This document shows, piece by piece, positions 8,594 to 17,660 of a stretch of DNA of 64,000 nt; the stretch's first letter is position 1; every line of letters starts with the position of its first letter. The notes under the pieces are model-generated. The model had not been told where the DNA came from. It did not search any database and saw only the letters and a list, made by a program, of their open reading frames with translations. The stretch comes from Streptomyces cadmiisoli (GTDB taxonomy: Bacteria > Actinomycetota > Actinomycetes > Streptomycetales > Streptomycetaceae), in the NCBI RefSeq assembly GCF_003261055.1, contig NZ_CP030073.1, forward strand, positions 5,580,001-5,644,000. The letters are read 5' to 3'. The position numbers were made by a program, and so were the translations under genes.

Positions 8594-8605
8594 CGGGCAT
8601 TGTTG

Positions 8606-9433
8606 TCAGAGCACCGCTCCGAGGAATTCCCTGGTCCGCTCGTGCTCCGGGTCGCCGAACAGCTTCTCCGGACTGCCGGACTCGATCACCCGGCCCGAGT
8701 CGAACATCATGACCCGGTCCGAGATGTCCCGGGCGAAGTTCATCTCGTGGGTCACGCAGAGCAGGGTGATGTCCGTGGTGCGGGCGATGTCCCTGAGCAC
8801 GTCGAGGACCCCGGCCACCAGCTCCGGGTCCAGTGCCGAGGTGACCTCGTCCAGCAGCAGGATCTCCGGCCGCATCGCCAGCGCGCGGGCGATCGCCACC
8901 CGCTGCTGCTGGCCCCCGGACAGCCGGGTCGGATGCGCGTCGGCCTTCTCCCGCAGACCGACCAGGTCCAGCAGGTCCCGGGCGCGTTCCTCGGCCTCGG
9001 CGCGCTCCAGGCCGAGCACGTTGACGGGCGCCTCGGTGATGTTCTGGAGCACGTTCATGTTCGGGAACAGGTTGAACTGCTGGAAGACCATGCCGATCTT
9101 CTTGCGGATCTCCCGCTGGTGCCTCTCGGTGGCGGGCTTGCGGGCACCGTCCGGTCCGGGCAGATGGGTCAGCGGCCGGCCGTCCACCGTGATCACGCCG
9201 CCGCTGACCTTCTCCAGCGTCATCAGCAGCCGCAGGATCGTCGTCTTGCCGGAGCCGCTGGGGCCGATCAGGGTGACGTGCTGCCCCCGGTCGACGGTGA
9301 AGTCCAGGTGGTCGAGGACGACATGGTCGCCGTAGCGCTTGACCACCTGGTCGAACTCCACCAGGTGGGCCGGCGCGGCGGCGTCGGCCGCGGACTGCTC
9401 GGGACTCGTCTTCTGCAGGGGGTCAGTGGCCAA
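8606..9433 (-). CDS. ehuA: Polar amino-acid/ectoine-type ABC transporter ATPase
   Basis: This is the ATP-binding subunit of a polar amino-acid family importer. Walker A GPSGSGKT, Q-loop VFQQFNLF, signature LSGGQQQRVAIARAL, Walker B ILLLDEVTSALD and the switch histidine in VTHEM are all intact. The start appears to be the TTG at 9433, which has GGAGAAG seven bases before it and overlaps the end of the preceding permease gene by 11 bases. It closes a four-gene operon running from 11714 down to 8606. The Ehu name rests on the substrate-binding protein; a glutamine or other amino-acid importer is the alternative. Confidence 0.88.
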   Translation of the reverse strand: MATDPLQKTSPEQSAADAAAPAHLVEFDQVVKRYGDHVVLDHLDFTVDRGQHVTLIGPSGSGKTTILRLLMTLEKVSGGVITVDGRPLTHLPGPDGARKPATERHQREIRKKIGMVFQQFNLFPNMNVLQNITEAPVNVLGLERAEAEERARDLLDLVGLREKADAHPTRLSGGQQQRVAIARALAMRPEILLLDEVTSALDPELVAGVLDVLRDIARTTDITLLCVTHEMNFARDISDRVMMFDSGRVIESGSPEKLFGDPEHERTREFLGAVL

Positions 9434-10067
9434 GGCGCTTCTCCAGCTTTCTCATCAGCAGCGAGGTCGGGTAGCTCGCCGCCAGGAAGATCAGGCCCGC
9501 GAGGGTGAAGGTCTCGGCGTAGACGAAGTGGGTCGCGCCGTACTCCCGGGCCTCGGCGACCATCTCCTGGACCGTGATCACGGCCAGGAAGGGGGTCTCC
9601 TTGAACATGGCGATCGCGTAGTTGCCCAGCGCGGGCAGGACGTTGCGCACCGCCTGCGGCAGGATCACGGCCCGCCAGGTCCGGCGCGGTGTCATCGACA
9701 GCGCCCGGCAGGCCTCCCACTGGCCCTTCGGCACGGCGTCGATGCCGGCCCGGTACACCTCCGACAGATACGAGGCGTAGTGGATGCCGAGCACCGCGAT
9801 GCCGATGGTCAGCGGGTCGACCGTGTGGAACACCGCGTACGCGCCGGCCAGCTGGACCAGCAGCGGGGTGGACCGGACGAACTCGGTGGCCGCGCGCACC
9901 GGCACCGTCACCGCCCGGCCGGGTGCCCGCCCGGCCATCGCGACGAGCAGCCCGAGCACGGCGGCGACCAGGGTGCCGAGCACCGTGGCCAGCACCGTGG
10001 TCTTGAAGCCCTCCCACAGCAGCGGCAGCGACTCGCCCAGGGAGGCCCAGTCCCAGTCGTAGTTCAC
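9423..10067 (-). CDS. ehuD: ABC transporter permease (EhuD-like)
   Basis: This 214-residue inner-membrane permease of the HisMQ family has about five spans and the EAA cytoplasmic loop (EACRALSMTPRRTWRAVILPQA) that contacts the ATPase. The GTG start at 10067 overlaps the stop of the preceding permease as GTGA, so the two are probably translationally coupled. It pairs with the other permease to form a heterodimeric channel. Confidence 0.88.
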   Translation of the reverse strand: MNYDWDWASLGESLPLLWEGFKTTVLATVLGTLVAAVLGLLVAMAGRAPGRAVTVPVRAATEFVRSTPLLVQLAGAYAVFHTVDPLTIGIAVLGIHYASYLSEVYRAGIDAVPKGQWEACRALSMTPRRTWRAVILPQAVRNVLPALGNYAIAMFKETPFLAVITVQEMVAEAREYGATHFVYAETFTLAGLIFLAASYPTSLLMRKLEKRLGH

Positions 10068-10795
10068 AGGGAGCCTCCCGCGGTCGTGGCGGACGCCTCG
10101 ACGGGCCGCGGTCCGCGGGCGGCGCCGGTCCGCAGTCCGAGCCGTGCCTTGGCGCGCCGCTCCAGGGCGTTCATGAGCAGGGTCAGCGCGTAGGCGAGGA
10201 CGAAGTACATCACCAGCAGCGTCAGATACGCCCAGGTCGTCTCACCCGTGCGGTCCCGCATCCGCTGCACCACGGTCGTCAGATCGGCGGCCGAGATCAG
10301 CCAGAGCAGCGGCGTGCACTTCAGCAGCTGGATCAGCAGGTTGGTGAAGGAGGGGATCATCTGCACCCAGGCCTGCGGCAGGATCACCCGGCGCATGCGC
10401 TGGGCGGGCGTCATGTTCAGCGCGACGGCCGCCTCCCACTGGGCCCTGGGCACGGCGTTCAGCGCGCCGCGCACCACCTCGGAGCCGTACGCCCCGTAGT
10501 TCATGCCGAACGCCACGACGCCGCAGAACAGCGGGGACAGCTCGTAGCCGAACAGCAGCGGGAAGGCGTAGTACAGCCAGAACAGCTGGACGTACAGCGA
10601 GGTGCCGCGGAAGAACTCCACGACGACCCGGGACGTCCCGCGCAGCAGTACGCCGCCGCCGTGCGCCGTGAAGCCGAACACGAACGCCAGGGCGAGCGCC
10701 GCGGCCGAGCCGAGGACCGTCGCCGCCAGCGTCACCCACAGCCCGGACCAGACGTCCGGCAGATGGTCGAAGAAGTACGTGTAGAAGTCACCCAT
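10064..10795 (-). CDS. ehuC: ABC transporter permease (EhuC-like)
   Basis: This is the second HisMQ-type permease, 243 residues, with an EAA loop (EAAVALNMTPAQRMRRVILP) and a short polar C-terminal tail. The start is ATG at 10795, 16 bases after the stop of the binding-protein gene. It shares only family-level similarity with its partner, as expected for a heterodimeric amino-acid channel. Confidence 0.88.
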   Translation of the reverse strand: MGDFYTYFFDHLPDVWSGLWVTLAATVLGSAAALALAFVFGFTAHGGGVLLRGTSRVVVEFFRGTSLYVQLFWLYYAFPLLFGYELSPLFCGVVAFGMNYGAYGSEVVRGALNAVPRAQWEAAVALNMTPAQRMRRVILPQAWVQMIPSFTNLLIQLLKCTPLLWLISAADLTTVVQRMRDRTGETTWAYLTLLVMYFVLAYALTLLMNALERRAKARLGLRTGAARGPRPVEASATTAGGSL

Positions 10796-10811
10796 GGGCG
10801 GCGGTGTCCCG

Positions 10812-11714
10812 TCAGCCCTTGCACAGTTCGGCGGTCTTCAGGTCCGCCGGCGGGATGGTGTCCTCGCCGAAGCCGTACTCGCCGATCAGCTGCACATAGC
10901 GGGCCGGATCCGAAGTGATCTTCTTCAGTTCCCGGTTGAAGGCGTCCCGCAGGTCCTCGCTGCCCTGGCGGAAGACGGCGCCGCCCGGGCTGTACTGCGC
11001 GACGCCGTCGAGCTCCGGCACGAACGAGTCCGTGACCTGGAGGCCCGGGTTGTTCCTGGCGAGCCAGTTCAGCGAGATGCCGGTGAGCAGGAAGGCGTCG
11101 ATCCGGCCGCCCTTGACGGCGTCGGCGCCGTCCTGCGGCTTCTGCAACGTCTTGATCCGGTCCTCGGATACACCGGCGGCGGTGGCGTAGTTCTTCTCGA
11201 CCGCGCCCGACATCACGCCCACGGTGACGCCCGCTTCCTTCACGGACGCCAGATCCGTCAGCTTCCGGGGGTTGCCCCGCTTCACCATCAGCGCGGTGGG
11301 CGAGATGAACTCGGGCTCCGAGAACAGCGCCCGCTCGCAGCGCTCCGGGACGATCGCCATCCCCGCGCTGATCACGTCGTACTTGCCGGCCTGGAGTCCC
11401 GGGATCAGACCGTCCCACTCGGAGAAGGCCGGACGCAGTTCGTCGACCCCGAGGGCCTTGAAGATCTCCCGGTGCAGGGTGGGCGCCTCGCCCTTGAGCT
11501 CGCCGCCCTCCTCGTAGCCGTACGGGGCCTCGTTGGCGTACGCCACCCGGACGTACCCCTGCTTCTTCAGCTTGTCCAGGGTCGAGCCCTCGCCGGAGGC
11601 GCCGGCGTCCGTCTTGCTGCACGCCGCGAGCAGTCCGGGGACGGTCAGCGCACCGCCCACGGCCGCGGTTCTGGTGAGGAAGCCCCTGCGGGAAAGGTTC
11701 GGGAACTCGGTCAT
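10812..11714 (-). CDS. ehuB: Ectoine/amino-acid ABC transporter substrate-binding lipoprotein
   Basis: This is the extracytoplasmic solute-binding protein (SBP family 3) of the importer. A twin-arginine-like SRRGFL and a lipobox LAAC (Cys32) indicate a membrane-anchored lipoprotein. The mature part begins with GYVRVAYANEAPYGYEEGG, which resembles EhuB proteins for ectoine and hydroxyectoine. The ATG at 11714 has a GGAGGG upstream and is the first gene of the operon. The substrate is inferred from resemblance only, and the adjacent enzyme genes do not match the known ectoine-degradation set exactly. Confidence 0.85.
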   Translation of the reverse strand: MTEFPNLSRRGFLTRTAAVGGALTVPGLLAACSKTDAGASGEGSTLDKLKKQGYVRVAYANEAPYGYEEGGELKGEAPTLHREIFKALGVDELRPAFSEWDGLIPGLQAGKYDVISAGMAIVPERCERALFSEPEFISPTALMVKRGNPRKLTDLASVKEAGVTVGVMSGAVEKNYATAAGVSEDRIKTLQKPQDGADAVKGGRIDAFLLTGISLNWLARNNPGLQVTDSFVPELDGVAQYSPGGAVFRQGSEDLRDAFNRELKKITSDPARYVQLIGEYGFGEDTIPPADLKTAELCKG

Positions 11715-11834
11715 GAACGTGCACCCTCCGGAGTCGTGCTGCCATACGGCCGCGGCCAGTGGGGGCGCCTGCCCGATGCGCGAGCGGTATGCAGAAGGCC
11801 CTGCCGATGCAACCGAACGGTGACCGCACCGTGA

Positions 11835-11850
11835 CCGGAATGTTTTCCGG
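11835..11850. promoter_or_regulatory. Inverted repeat in the ehuB/DUF3830 divergent promoter region
   Basis: CCGGAA-TGTT-TTCCGG lies between the two divergent starts, 45 bases before the DUF3830 gene. It could be a shared operator for the transporter and the enzyme genes. Confidence 0.4.
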
Positions 11851-11894
11851 ACCGCGGGGGTGTGAGACCTTCGGGGCAGGGGAGGGGGAAGGGC

Positions 11895-12389
11895 ATGGCC
11901 GATCGCTATGTGGAAGTCTCCCTGGCCGAACGCGACGTCCGCTGCACCGCGAAACTCCTCGACGACCGCGCCCCGATCACCTGCGCGGCCCTCTGGGACG
12001 CCCTCCCGCTGGCCGGCGACGTCTACCACGCCAAGTACGCCCGCAACGAGATCTACGCCCTCTTCCCGCCCTTCGCCGCGTCCGAACCCCCGCTGGAGAA
12101 CCCCACGGTCACCCCGATCCCGGGCGACCTGTGCTACTTCTCCTTCGCCGGCGCCGAGTTGGGCACCAGGGCGTACGGCTACGACCGCGAAGTGCGGCCC
12201 GGTACCACGCTGGTGGACCTGGCCCTGTTCTACGAGCGCAACAACCTGCTGCTCAACGGTGACGTCGGCTGGGTGCCGGGCATCGTGTGGGGCCAGGTCG
12301 TGGACGGACTGGACGCCATGGCCGACGCCTGCAACGACCTGTGGCGCTCGGGCGCCGCGGGGGAGACGCTCAGGTTCCGCCGGGCGTGA
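11895..12389 (+). CDS. DUF3830 family protein
   Basis: This 164-residue cytosolic protein belongs to the DUF3830 family, which has a cyclophilin-like barrel fold and no established enzymatic role. Recognisable segments include the early TCAALWDALPL and the later FYERNNLLLNGDVGWVPG. The ATG at 11895 sits behind GGAGGGGGAAGGG. It is divergent from the importer operon, and its last 20 bases overlap the end of the convergent amidase gene. DUF3830 genes often sit with amidase- or hydantoinase-like enzymes, so it may help handle the imported compound. That is inference. Confidence 0.8.
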   Translation: MADRYVEVSLAERDVRCTAKLLDDRAPITCAALWDALPLAGDVYHAKYARNEIYALFPPFAASEPPLENPTVTPIPGDLCYFSFAGAELGTRAYGYDREVRPGTTLVDLALFYERNNLLLNGDVGWVPGIVWGQVVDGLDAMADACNDLWRSGAAGETLRFRRA

Positions 12390-13791
12390 GCCCGCCGGAC
12401 GGCGCCGGGCGCAGACCGATGCCCGCCTCGTACAGCGCGTGCGCCGCCCGCAGGACGAGGTCGTCGCGGTGGCGGGCGGCCACCAGTTGCAGCCCGACCG
12501 GCAGCCCGTCGCCGGCCGTGCCCACCGGGACGGTCGCGGCCGGCTGCTGCGTCATGTTGAACGGATAGGTGAACGGTGTCCACCCCGTCCAGCGCCGCAG
12601 CCCCGACCCGTGCGGCACCTCGGCGCCCGCCTCGAACGCCGTGATCGGCACCGTCGGTGTGACGAGCAGGTCGTAGGAGGTGTGGAAGCGGCCCATCCGC
12701 CGGCCGAGGTCCATCCGGACGTCCACCGCCGCAAGATAGTCCAGCGCCGACCGGCGTTCGCCGCTCGCGCAGATCTCCCGCAGCCCCGGGTCGAGCAACT
12801 CCCGTTGCTGCGGCCCGAGATGCTGCACCACCCGGGCCGCGCCGGTGAACCACAGGGTGTGGAAGGCGTCCACCGGGTCGGTGATGTCGGGGTCCTCCTC
12901 CGTCACCCACGCGCCGAGGTCCGCCAGCCGCTCCACCGCCCGCCGCACCGCCGCCGCGACGTCCGGGCGCACCGCGACCTGGCCGCCCAGGCAGGGCGAG
13001 TAGGCCACCCGCAGCCCGCGCACCCCGCCCGTCAGCGCCCGGGTGAAGGAGCCGGGCGGCGGGCCCAGCGCCGACCAGTCGCGCTCGTCGGGCACGCCGA
13101 TGACGTCCAGGAGCAGTGCCGCGTCCGCCGCGTCCAGGGTCATCGGCCCCACGTGCGACAGCGTTCCGAAGGCACTCGCCGGGTACAGCGGGACCCGGCC
13201 GTACGTCGGCTTCAGCGCGAAGATGCCGCAGAACGCCGCCGGGATGCGGACACTGCCGCCGCCGTCGGTGCCCAGGGCCAGCGGCCCCGCGCCGAGCGCC
13301 ACGGCCGCCGCCGCGCCCCCGCTGGAACCGCCCGCGGTGCGGGACGGGTCGTGCGGGTTGCGGGTGACCCCGGTCAGCGGGGAGTCGGTGACGCCCTTCC
13401 AGCCGTACTCGGGGGTCGTGGTCTTGCCGAGGAACACCGCGCCCTGTTCGCGCAGCCGGGCGACCGAGGGGGCGTCCTCGTCCCACTTGCCGCGCGGGTC
13501 GACCGCCCGCGAACCGCGCAGGGTCGGGCCGCCGCGCAGCAGCAGGATGTCCTTCACGGTGACCGGGACCCCGTCCACCGCTCCGGCCGGCTCGCCGCGC
13601 CGCCAGCGCTCCGCCGACTCCCCGGCCCGGGTGAGGGCCTCCTCGGGCGTCAGCCGGACGAAGGCGTTCACCCGCGGCTGGATCCGCTCGGCCCGGTCCA
13701 GCGCCGCCCGGGTCACCTCGACGGGACTGAATTCGCCCTTGCGGTAGCCGTCGACGAGTTGTACGGCGGTCAGCTCGGTGAGCTCGGTCAT
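12370..13791 (-). CDS. Amidase (amidase-signature family)
   Basis: This 473-residue enzyme of the amidase-signature family would hydrolyse a carboxamide. The Ser-cisSer-Lys triad is complete: Lys80 in PVTVKD, the Ser pair 156-157 in GGSSGG, and the nucleophile Ser180 in DGGGSVRIPA. The ATG at 13791 has GGGAGGG eight bases before it. It is the second gene of an operon with the dehydrogenase, which stops 17 bases upstream. Its substrate is unknown; the context suggests an amide or amino-acid derivative brought in by the adjacent importer. Confidence 0.92.
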   Translation of the reverse strand: MTELTELTAVQLVDGYRKGEFSPVEVTRAALDRAERIQPRVNAFVRLTPEEALTRAGESAERWRRGEPAGAVDGVPVTVKDILLLRGGPTLRGSRAVDPRGKWDEDAPSVARLREQGAVFLGKTTTPEYGWKGVTDSPLTGVTRNPHDPSRTAGGSSGGAAAAVALGAGPLALGTDGGGSVRIPAAFCGIFALKPTYGRVPLYPASAFGTLSHVGPMTLDAADAALLLDVIGVPDERDWSALGPPPGSFTRALTGGVRGLRVAYSPCLGGQVAVRPDVAAAVRRAVERLADLGAWVTEEDPDITDPVDAFHTLWFTGAARVVQHLGPQQRELLDPGLREICASGERRSALDYLAAVDVRMDLGRRMGRFHTSYDLLVTPTVPITAFEAGAEVPHGSGLRRWTGWTPFTYPFNMTQQPAATVPVGTAGDGLPVGLQLVAARHRDDLVLRAAHALYEAGIGLRPAPSGGLTPGGT

Positions 13792-13808
13792 CCACCCTCC
13801 CGGGGGCG

Positions 13809-14780
13809 TCAGTGTCCGGGTACGTATCCGCGCTTCTTGTCCACCACGTTCACCAGCGGTCTGCCCGCCGCCCAGCGCTCGTACAACTCCAGGAACTGGT
13901 TGCCCAGCTCGTCGCGCCAGCCGACCGTGTCGCCGCTCATGTGCGGGGAGACGATCAGGCCCGGCACGCCCCACAACGGGCTGTCCGCGGCCAGGGGTTC
14001 GTCCGTGAACACGTCCAGGGCCGCGCCCGCGATCCACCGCTTGTCCAGCGCGTCGGCCAGCGCCTCCTCGACGACCAACTGCCCGCGGCCGACGTTGACG
14101 AACCGGGCGGAGGGCTGCATCACCCCGAAACGGCGCGCGTCGAACATGCCGTGCGTCCGCTCCGTCAGCGGTGCCGCGGCGATCACCCAGTCCGCGCGGG
14201 AGAGCAGCCGGTCCAGGTCGTCCGGGCCGTGGACACCGGTCCGCGGGGTGCGGCCGACCAGCGCGGTGGTGATGTCAAGTGCCTTGAGCGTGCGGGCGAT
14301 GGCCCGGCCGATCGGCCCCGAGCCGACGACGCAGGCACGGGTCCCGGCGACCTTGCGGGACTCGCGGTGCCGCCAGGTCCGCTCCCGTTGCAGCTCCAGG
14401 GTGCGGGGCAGGTCCTTGGCCATCGCCAGCACCAGCGCGGCGACGTACTCGGCGATCGGCTGGTCGAAGATGCCGCGTGCGTTCGTCACCACCGTGTCCG
14501 AGGCGGCGAGCTCGGGGCACAGCAGATGGTCCACGCCCGCGCTGGCCGTGTGCACCCAGCCCGGCCGCGGGCCCTCGCCCGGCCAGGCCGAGCGGACCGC
14601 GTGCGAGGCGAAGTCCCAGACCAGCAGCACATCGGCGTGCGGCAGCCGCTCGGCGAGCGCCGACTCGTCGGTGTGCTCGATCCTGGCGCGGCCGGTGAGC
14701 CGCCCGAGCCGGGGCAGGGGCTCCGCGTCCAGGACGAGAACGGTGGGCGTACCGGTGGACGGACGTGCTGCGACGGTCAT
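13809..14780 (-). CDS. D-2-hydroxyacid dehydrogenase (NAD-dependent)
   Basis: This 323-residue dehydrogenase interconverts a D-2-hydroxyacid and a 2-oxoacid. The nucleotide-binding motif VGSGPIGRAIA (152-162) and the catalytic Arg232 (VNVGRG), Glu261 (TDEPL) and His280 (SPHMSG) are all present. The ATG at 14780 was chosen because the N-terminal domain begins there; the codons upstream have no family similarity. It leads the short operon with the amidase and is divergent from the racemase-like pair. The substrate cannot be read from the sequence. Confidence 0.9.
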   Translation of the reverse strand: MTVAARPSTGTPTVLVLDAEPLPRLGRLTGRARIEHTDESALAERLPHADVLLVWDFASHAVRSAWPGEGPRPGWVHTASAGVDHLLCPELAASDTVVTNARGIFDQPIAEYVAALVLAMAKDLPRTLELQRERTWRHRESRKVAGTRACVVGSGPIGRAIARTLKALDITTALVGRTPRTGVHGPDDLDRLLSRADWVIAAAPLTERTHGMFDARRFGVMQPSARFVNVGRGQLVVEEALADALDKRWIAGAALDVFTDEPLAADSPLWGVPGLIVSPHMSGDTVGWRDELGNQFLELYERWAAGRPLVNVVDKKRGYVPGH

Positions 14781-14920
14781 GCGGAAGCCGTTTCTCGGGG
14801 GGTTGGCGGCCGTCTGACATGCGAGGTTTGACCACGCTCGCACTCGAACCTACCTTCGTCAACACGGGCGCGCGTACGGTCCGTTGCCCGCTCCTTTCTC
14901 TGTGTGAGGCGGTGCCTGTC

Positions 14921-15742
14921 GTGGACATCTCCTTTCTCGGCGGACCGAGTCCACAGCGCGGTGTCGGTGTGGTCGCCCCGTTCGACTTCGCCCTGGACCG
15001 CGAGCTGTGGCGCTGGGTGCCCGACGAGGTGTCGCTGCATCTGACGCGGACGCCGTTCGTGCCGGTCGAGGTCAGCCTGGACCTGGCCCGTCTGGTGAGC
15101 GAGCACGAGACGCTGGACGACGCGGTGCGCACCCTGACCGCGATCAGCCCCGAGGTCGTCGCGTACGCCTGCACCTCGGGCAGCTTCGTCGGCGGGATCG
15201 CCGGCGAGCGGGCGATGTGCGAGGCGATGACCCGGGCGGGCGCGGTGCCCTCGCTGACCACCTCGGGCGCCCTGCTGGAGGCGCTGCGGGAACTGGACGT
15301 GCGGCGGGTGGCGCTGGTGACGCCCTACACGGTGTCCGTGACACGGGCGCTCCAGGAGTACGTGGCCGAGGCGGGCGTCACCGTCACCGGATGCGCCTAC
15401 ATGGGTCTGACCCGGGACATCTGGAAGGTCCCGTACCGCGACGTGGCCGCGATGGCGCGGCAGGCGGTGCGCGGGCGGAGCGGCGCGGACGCCCTGTTCA
15501 TCGCCTGCACCAATCTGCCGACCTACGACGTCATTCCCCAGCTGGAGGCGGAGCTGCGGATGCCGGTCGTTTCGGCCAACCAGGTGACGGTGTGGGCGGC
15601 ATTGCGCCGGCTGGGTACCTGGGCGGTGGGACCGTATCAGGCGCTGATCGATCCGGCGGCGCGTCCCGGTCCGGTCCTGCCGGCCGCGGACGCCGGTCCC
15701 GTACTGCCCGAAGAAGAACAGCAGCAGGAAGGCACGACATGA
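14921..15742 (+). CDS. Asp/Glu racemase-superfamily enzyme (maleate isomerase/EutA-like), two-cysteine form
   Basis: This 273-residue protein of the Asp/Glu racemase, maleate isomerase and arylmalonate decarboxylase superfamily has both active-site cysteines: Cys84 in AYACTSGS and Cys196 in FIACTNLP. Enzymes of this kind use the pair for proton transfer or covalent addition at a carbon next to a carboxylate. The GTG at 14921 is the preferred start, and a GTG at 14912 is possible. EutA of ectoine-use clusters belongs to the same family, which fits the nearby Ehu-type importer. The true substrate is unknown. The next gene, a paralogue, overlaps it by four bases. Confidence 0.82.
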   Translation: MDISFLGGPSPQRGVGVVAPFDFALDRELWRWVPDEVSLHLTRTPFVPVEVSLDLARLVSEHETLDDAVRTLTAISPEVVAYACTSGSFVGGIAGERAMCEAMTRAGAVPSLTTSGALLEALRELDVRRVALVTPYTVSVTRALQEYVAEAGVTVTGCAYMGLTRDIWKVPYRDVAAMARQAVRGRSGADALFIACTNLPTYDVIPQLEAELRMPVVSANQVTVWAALRRLGTWAVGPYQALIDPAARPGPVLPAADAGPVLPEEEQQQEGTT

Positions 15743-16470
15743 CCGCACTCGGTTTCCTCTACCCGGGCCACTCCGCCGAGGACGACTATCCACGCATCGA
15801 GCAGCTCCTGGGCAGTGACATCCGGGTGGAGGTCGTGCACACCGACATCGGCGAGGACGCGCACCGCGTCGACGCGCTGCGCGAGATGGGTTCGCCGCAG
15901 CGGCTCGCCCCGGGCGTGGAGGAGTTGCGGCTCGGGGGCGCCGAGGCCGTGGTGTGGGCCTGCACCAGCGGCAGCTTCGTGCTCGGCTGGCAGGGCGCCC
16001 ACGAGCAGGTCCGCGCCCTGGCCCGCAGCGCCGGGACGCCCGCCTCCTCGACCTCCTTCGCCTTCGTGCACGCGGTTCAGGAGATCGGAGCGCGACGGGT
16101 CGCCGTCGGGGCGACCTACCCGGACGACGTGGCGTCGCTGTTCGCGGAGTTCCTGCGGGCGGGCGGCACGGAGGTGACCGGGGTGCGCAGCTCCGGGATC
16201 ATCACGGCCGCCGAGGTCGGCACCTGGCAGGAGGCCGAGCTGTTCGCCCTGGCCCGCGCGGCCGACGACCCGGACGCGGACGCGGTGCTGCTGCCCGACA
16301 CGGCCCTGCACACCGCGGCGTACCTCCCGCAGCTGGAGAAGGACCTCGGCAAGCCCGTCCTCACCGCCAACCAGGTCACCGTCTGGGAGGCGCTGCGGCT
16401 GACCGACCGGCGGGTGAACGCGCCGCAGCTGGGCTCCCTGTTCACCCGGGAACCGATCGTGCAGGTGTGA
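15739..16470 (+). CDS. Asp/Glu racemase-superfamily paralogue lacking the second cysteine
   Basis: This 243-residue paralogue of the preceding gene overlaps its stop as ATGA. The first active-site cysteine is kept (Cys75, WACTSGS). The second is replaced by aspartate (Asp187, LLPDTALHT, aligned with IACTNLPT), while the flanking Thr and downstream [10 protein letters not shown] are conserved. One-cysteine members of this superfamily include arylmalonate decarboxylase, though that enzyme keeps the other cysteine. The protein could be a second enzyme with altered chemistry or a partner subunit of its neighbour. Its role is unknown. Confidence 0.82.
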   Translation: MTALGFLYPGHSAEDDYPRIEQLLGSDIRVEVVHTDIGEDAHRVDALREMGSPQRLAPGVEELRLGGAEAVVWACTSGSFVLGWQGAHEQVRALARSAGTPASSTSFAFVHAVQEIGARRVAVGATYPDDVASLFAEFLRAGGTEVTGVRSSGIITAAEVGTWQEAELFALARAADDPDADAVLLPDTALHTAAYLPQLEKDLGKPVLTANQVTVWEALRLTDRRVNAPQLGSLFTREPIVQV

Positions 16471-16483
16471 GGGCCCCGTACGG

Positions 16484-16513
16484 CCCGGAATACATGCACA
16501 GGAATATTCGGGG
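16484..16513. promoter_or_regulatory. Imperfect inverted repeat between the racemase-like pair and the LLM gene
   Basis: CCCGGAATA (16484-16492) and TATTCGGGG (16505-16513) pair with one mismatch. The repeat may be a terminator of the upstream pair or an operator for the LLM gene. Confidence 0.35.
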
Positions 16514-16571
16514 CCGCCCGCCCGTTGACGAGGGGATGACTGAGCACGGCGCTACACACAGGAGGCACCCC

Positions 16572-17660
16572 GTGGCGGCAGACGACATCCGTGGTACCCG
16601 CCGGGGCACGGCCCCCACCCCTCTGTCCGTACTGGACCTGGTCACCGTGGGCGCCGGCCGCACCGCGACCGACGCGCTGCGGACCAGTGCCGCGCTGGCC
16701 CGCCTCGCGGAGTCCCGCGGCTACCACCGGTACTGGGTCGCCGAGCACCACTCCATGCCGGGTGTGGCCTCCTCCTCGCCGGCGGTGATCCTCGCCCATC
16801 TCGCCGCCCACACCGACCGCATCCGGCTCGGTTCGGGCGGGGTGATGCTGCCCAACCACGCGCCGCTGGTGATCGCGGAGCAGTTCGGCACGCTGGAGGC
16901 CTTGGCCCCCGGCCGGATCGATCTCGGTCTCGGCCGGGCCCCGGGCACCGACGGCGCCACCGCCGCAGCCCTGCGCCGCACGGACAACCCGCACGAGGCC
17001 GCCGACGCCTTCCCCGAGCAGCTCGCCGAGCTGACCCGGTTCCTCGACGACGACTTCCCCGACGGGCACCCCTACCGCGGCATCCACGCCGTGCCGGGCC
17101 CGGTGCAGGCCACCTCCCCGGGCGGCGTCCAGTCCCCGCACCGTCCGCCCGTCTGGCTGCTGGGCTCCTCCGGCTTCAGCGCCCGCCTGGCCGGTCTGCT
17201 CGGTCTGCCCTTCGCGTTCGCGCACCACTTCTCGGCGCAGAACACCGTCCCGGCCCTCGACCTGTACCGCGAGACCTTCCGCCCCTCCCAGGTGCTCTCC
17301 GAGCCGTACGCCCTCATCGGCGTCTCGGCCCTGGCCACCGAGGACGAGCGGGAGGCCCGCCGGCAGGTCCGCGCCGCCGCGCTCGGCATGCTCCGGCTGC
17401 GCACCGGCCGCCCCGGTCTCGTCCCCACCCCGGAGGAGGCGGAGGCCCACGGGTTCAGCCCGCTGGAGAGCGAGTTCATCGACTCGTGGAACGCCAACGT
17501 CATCCACGGCACCCCCGACGAGGTCCGCACCGGCCTCGACGACCTCCACAAGCGCACCGGCGCCGACGAGCTGATGATCACCGCCAACGCGCACAGCGGC
17601 GAAGTACGCCTGCGCTCCTACGAACTCATCGCCGACGCCTACGCGTTGCCGACCGCCTGA
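16572..17660 (+). CDS. LLM-class flavin-dependent oxidoreductase
   Basis: This 362-residue protein has the luciferase-like TIM-barrel fold and is of the MsnO8/YhbW type that uses FMN or F420. Visible family segments are SVLDLVTVG near the start, [33 protein letters not shown] and [12 protein letters not shown]. The GTG at 16572 follows AGGAGG with ideal spacing, so earlier in-frame codons are rejected. Its end overlaps the convergent cdgA end by 22 bases. The substrate is unknown; it may or may not belong to the catabolic cluster upstream. Confidence 0.9.
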   Translation: MAADDIRGTRRGTAPTPLSVLDLVTVGAGRTATDALRTSAALARLAESRGYHRYWVAEHHSMPGVASSSPAVILAHLAAHTDRIRLGSGGVMLPNHAPLVIAEQFGTLEALAPGRIDLGLGRAPGTDGATAAALRRTDNPHEAADAFPEQLAELTRFLDDDFPDGHPYRGIHAVPGPVQATSPGGVQSPHRPPVWLLGSSGFSARLAGLLGLPFAFAHHFSAQNTVPALDLYRETFRPSQVLSEPYALIGVSALATEDEREARRQVRAAALGMLRLRTGRPGLVPTPEEAEAHGFSPLESEFIDSWNANVIHGTPDEVRTGLDDLHKRTGADELMITANAHSGEVRLRSYELIADAYALPTA

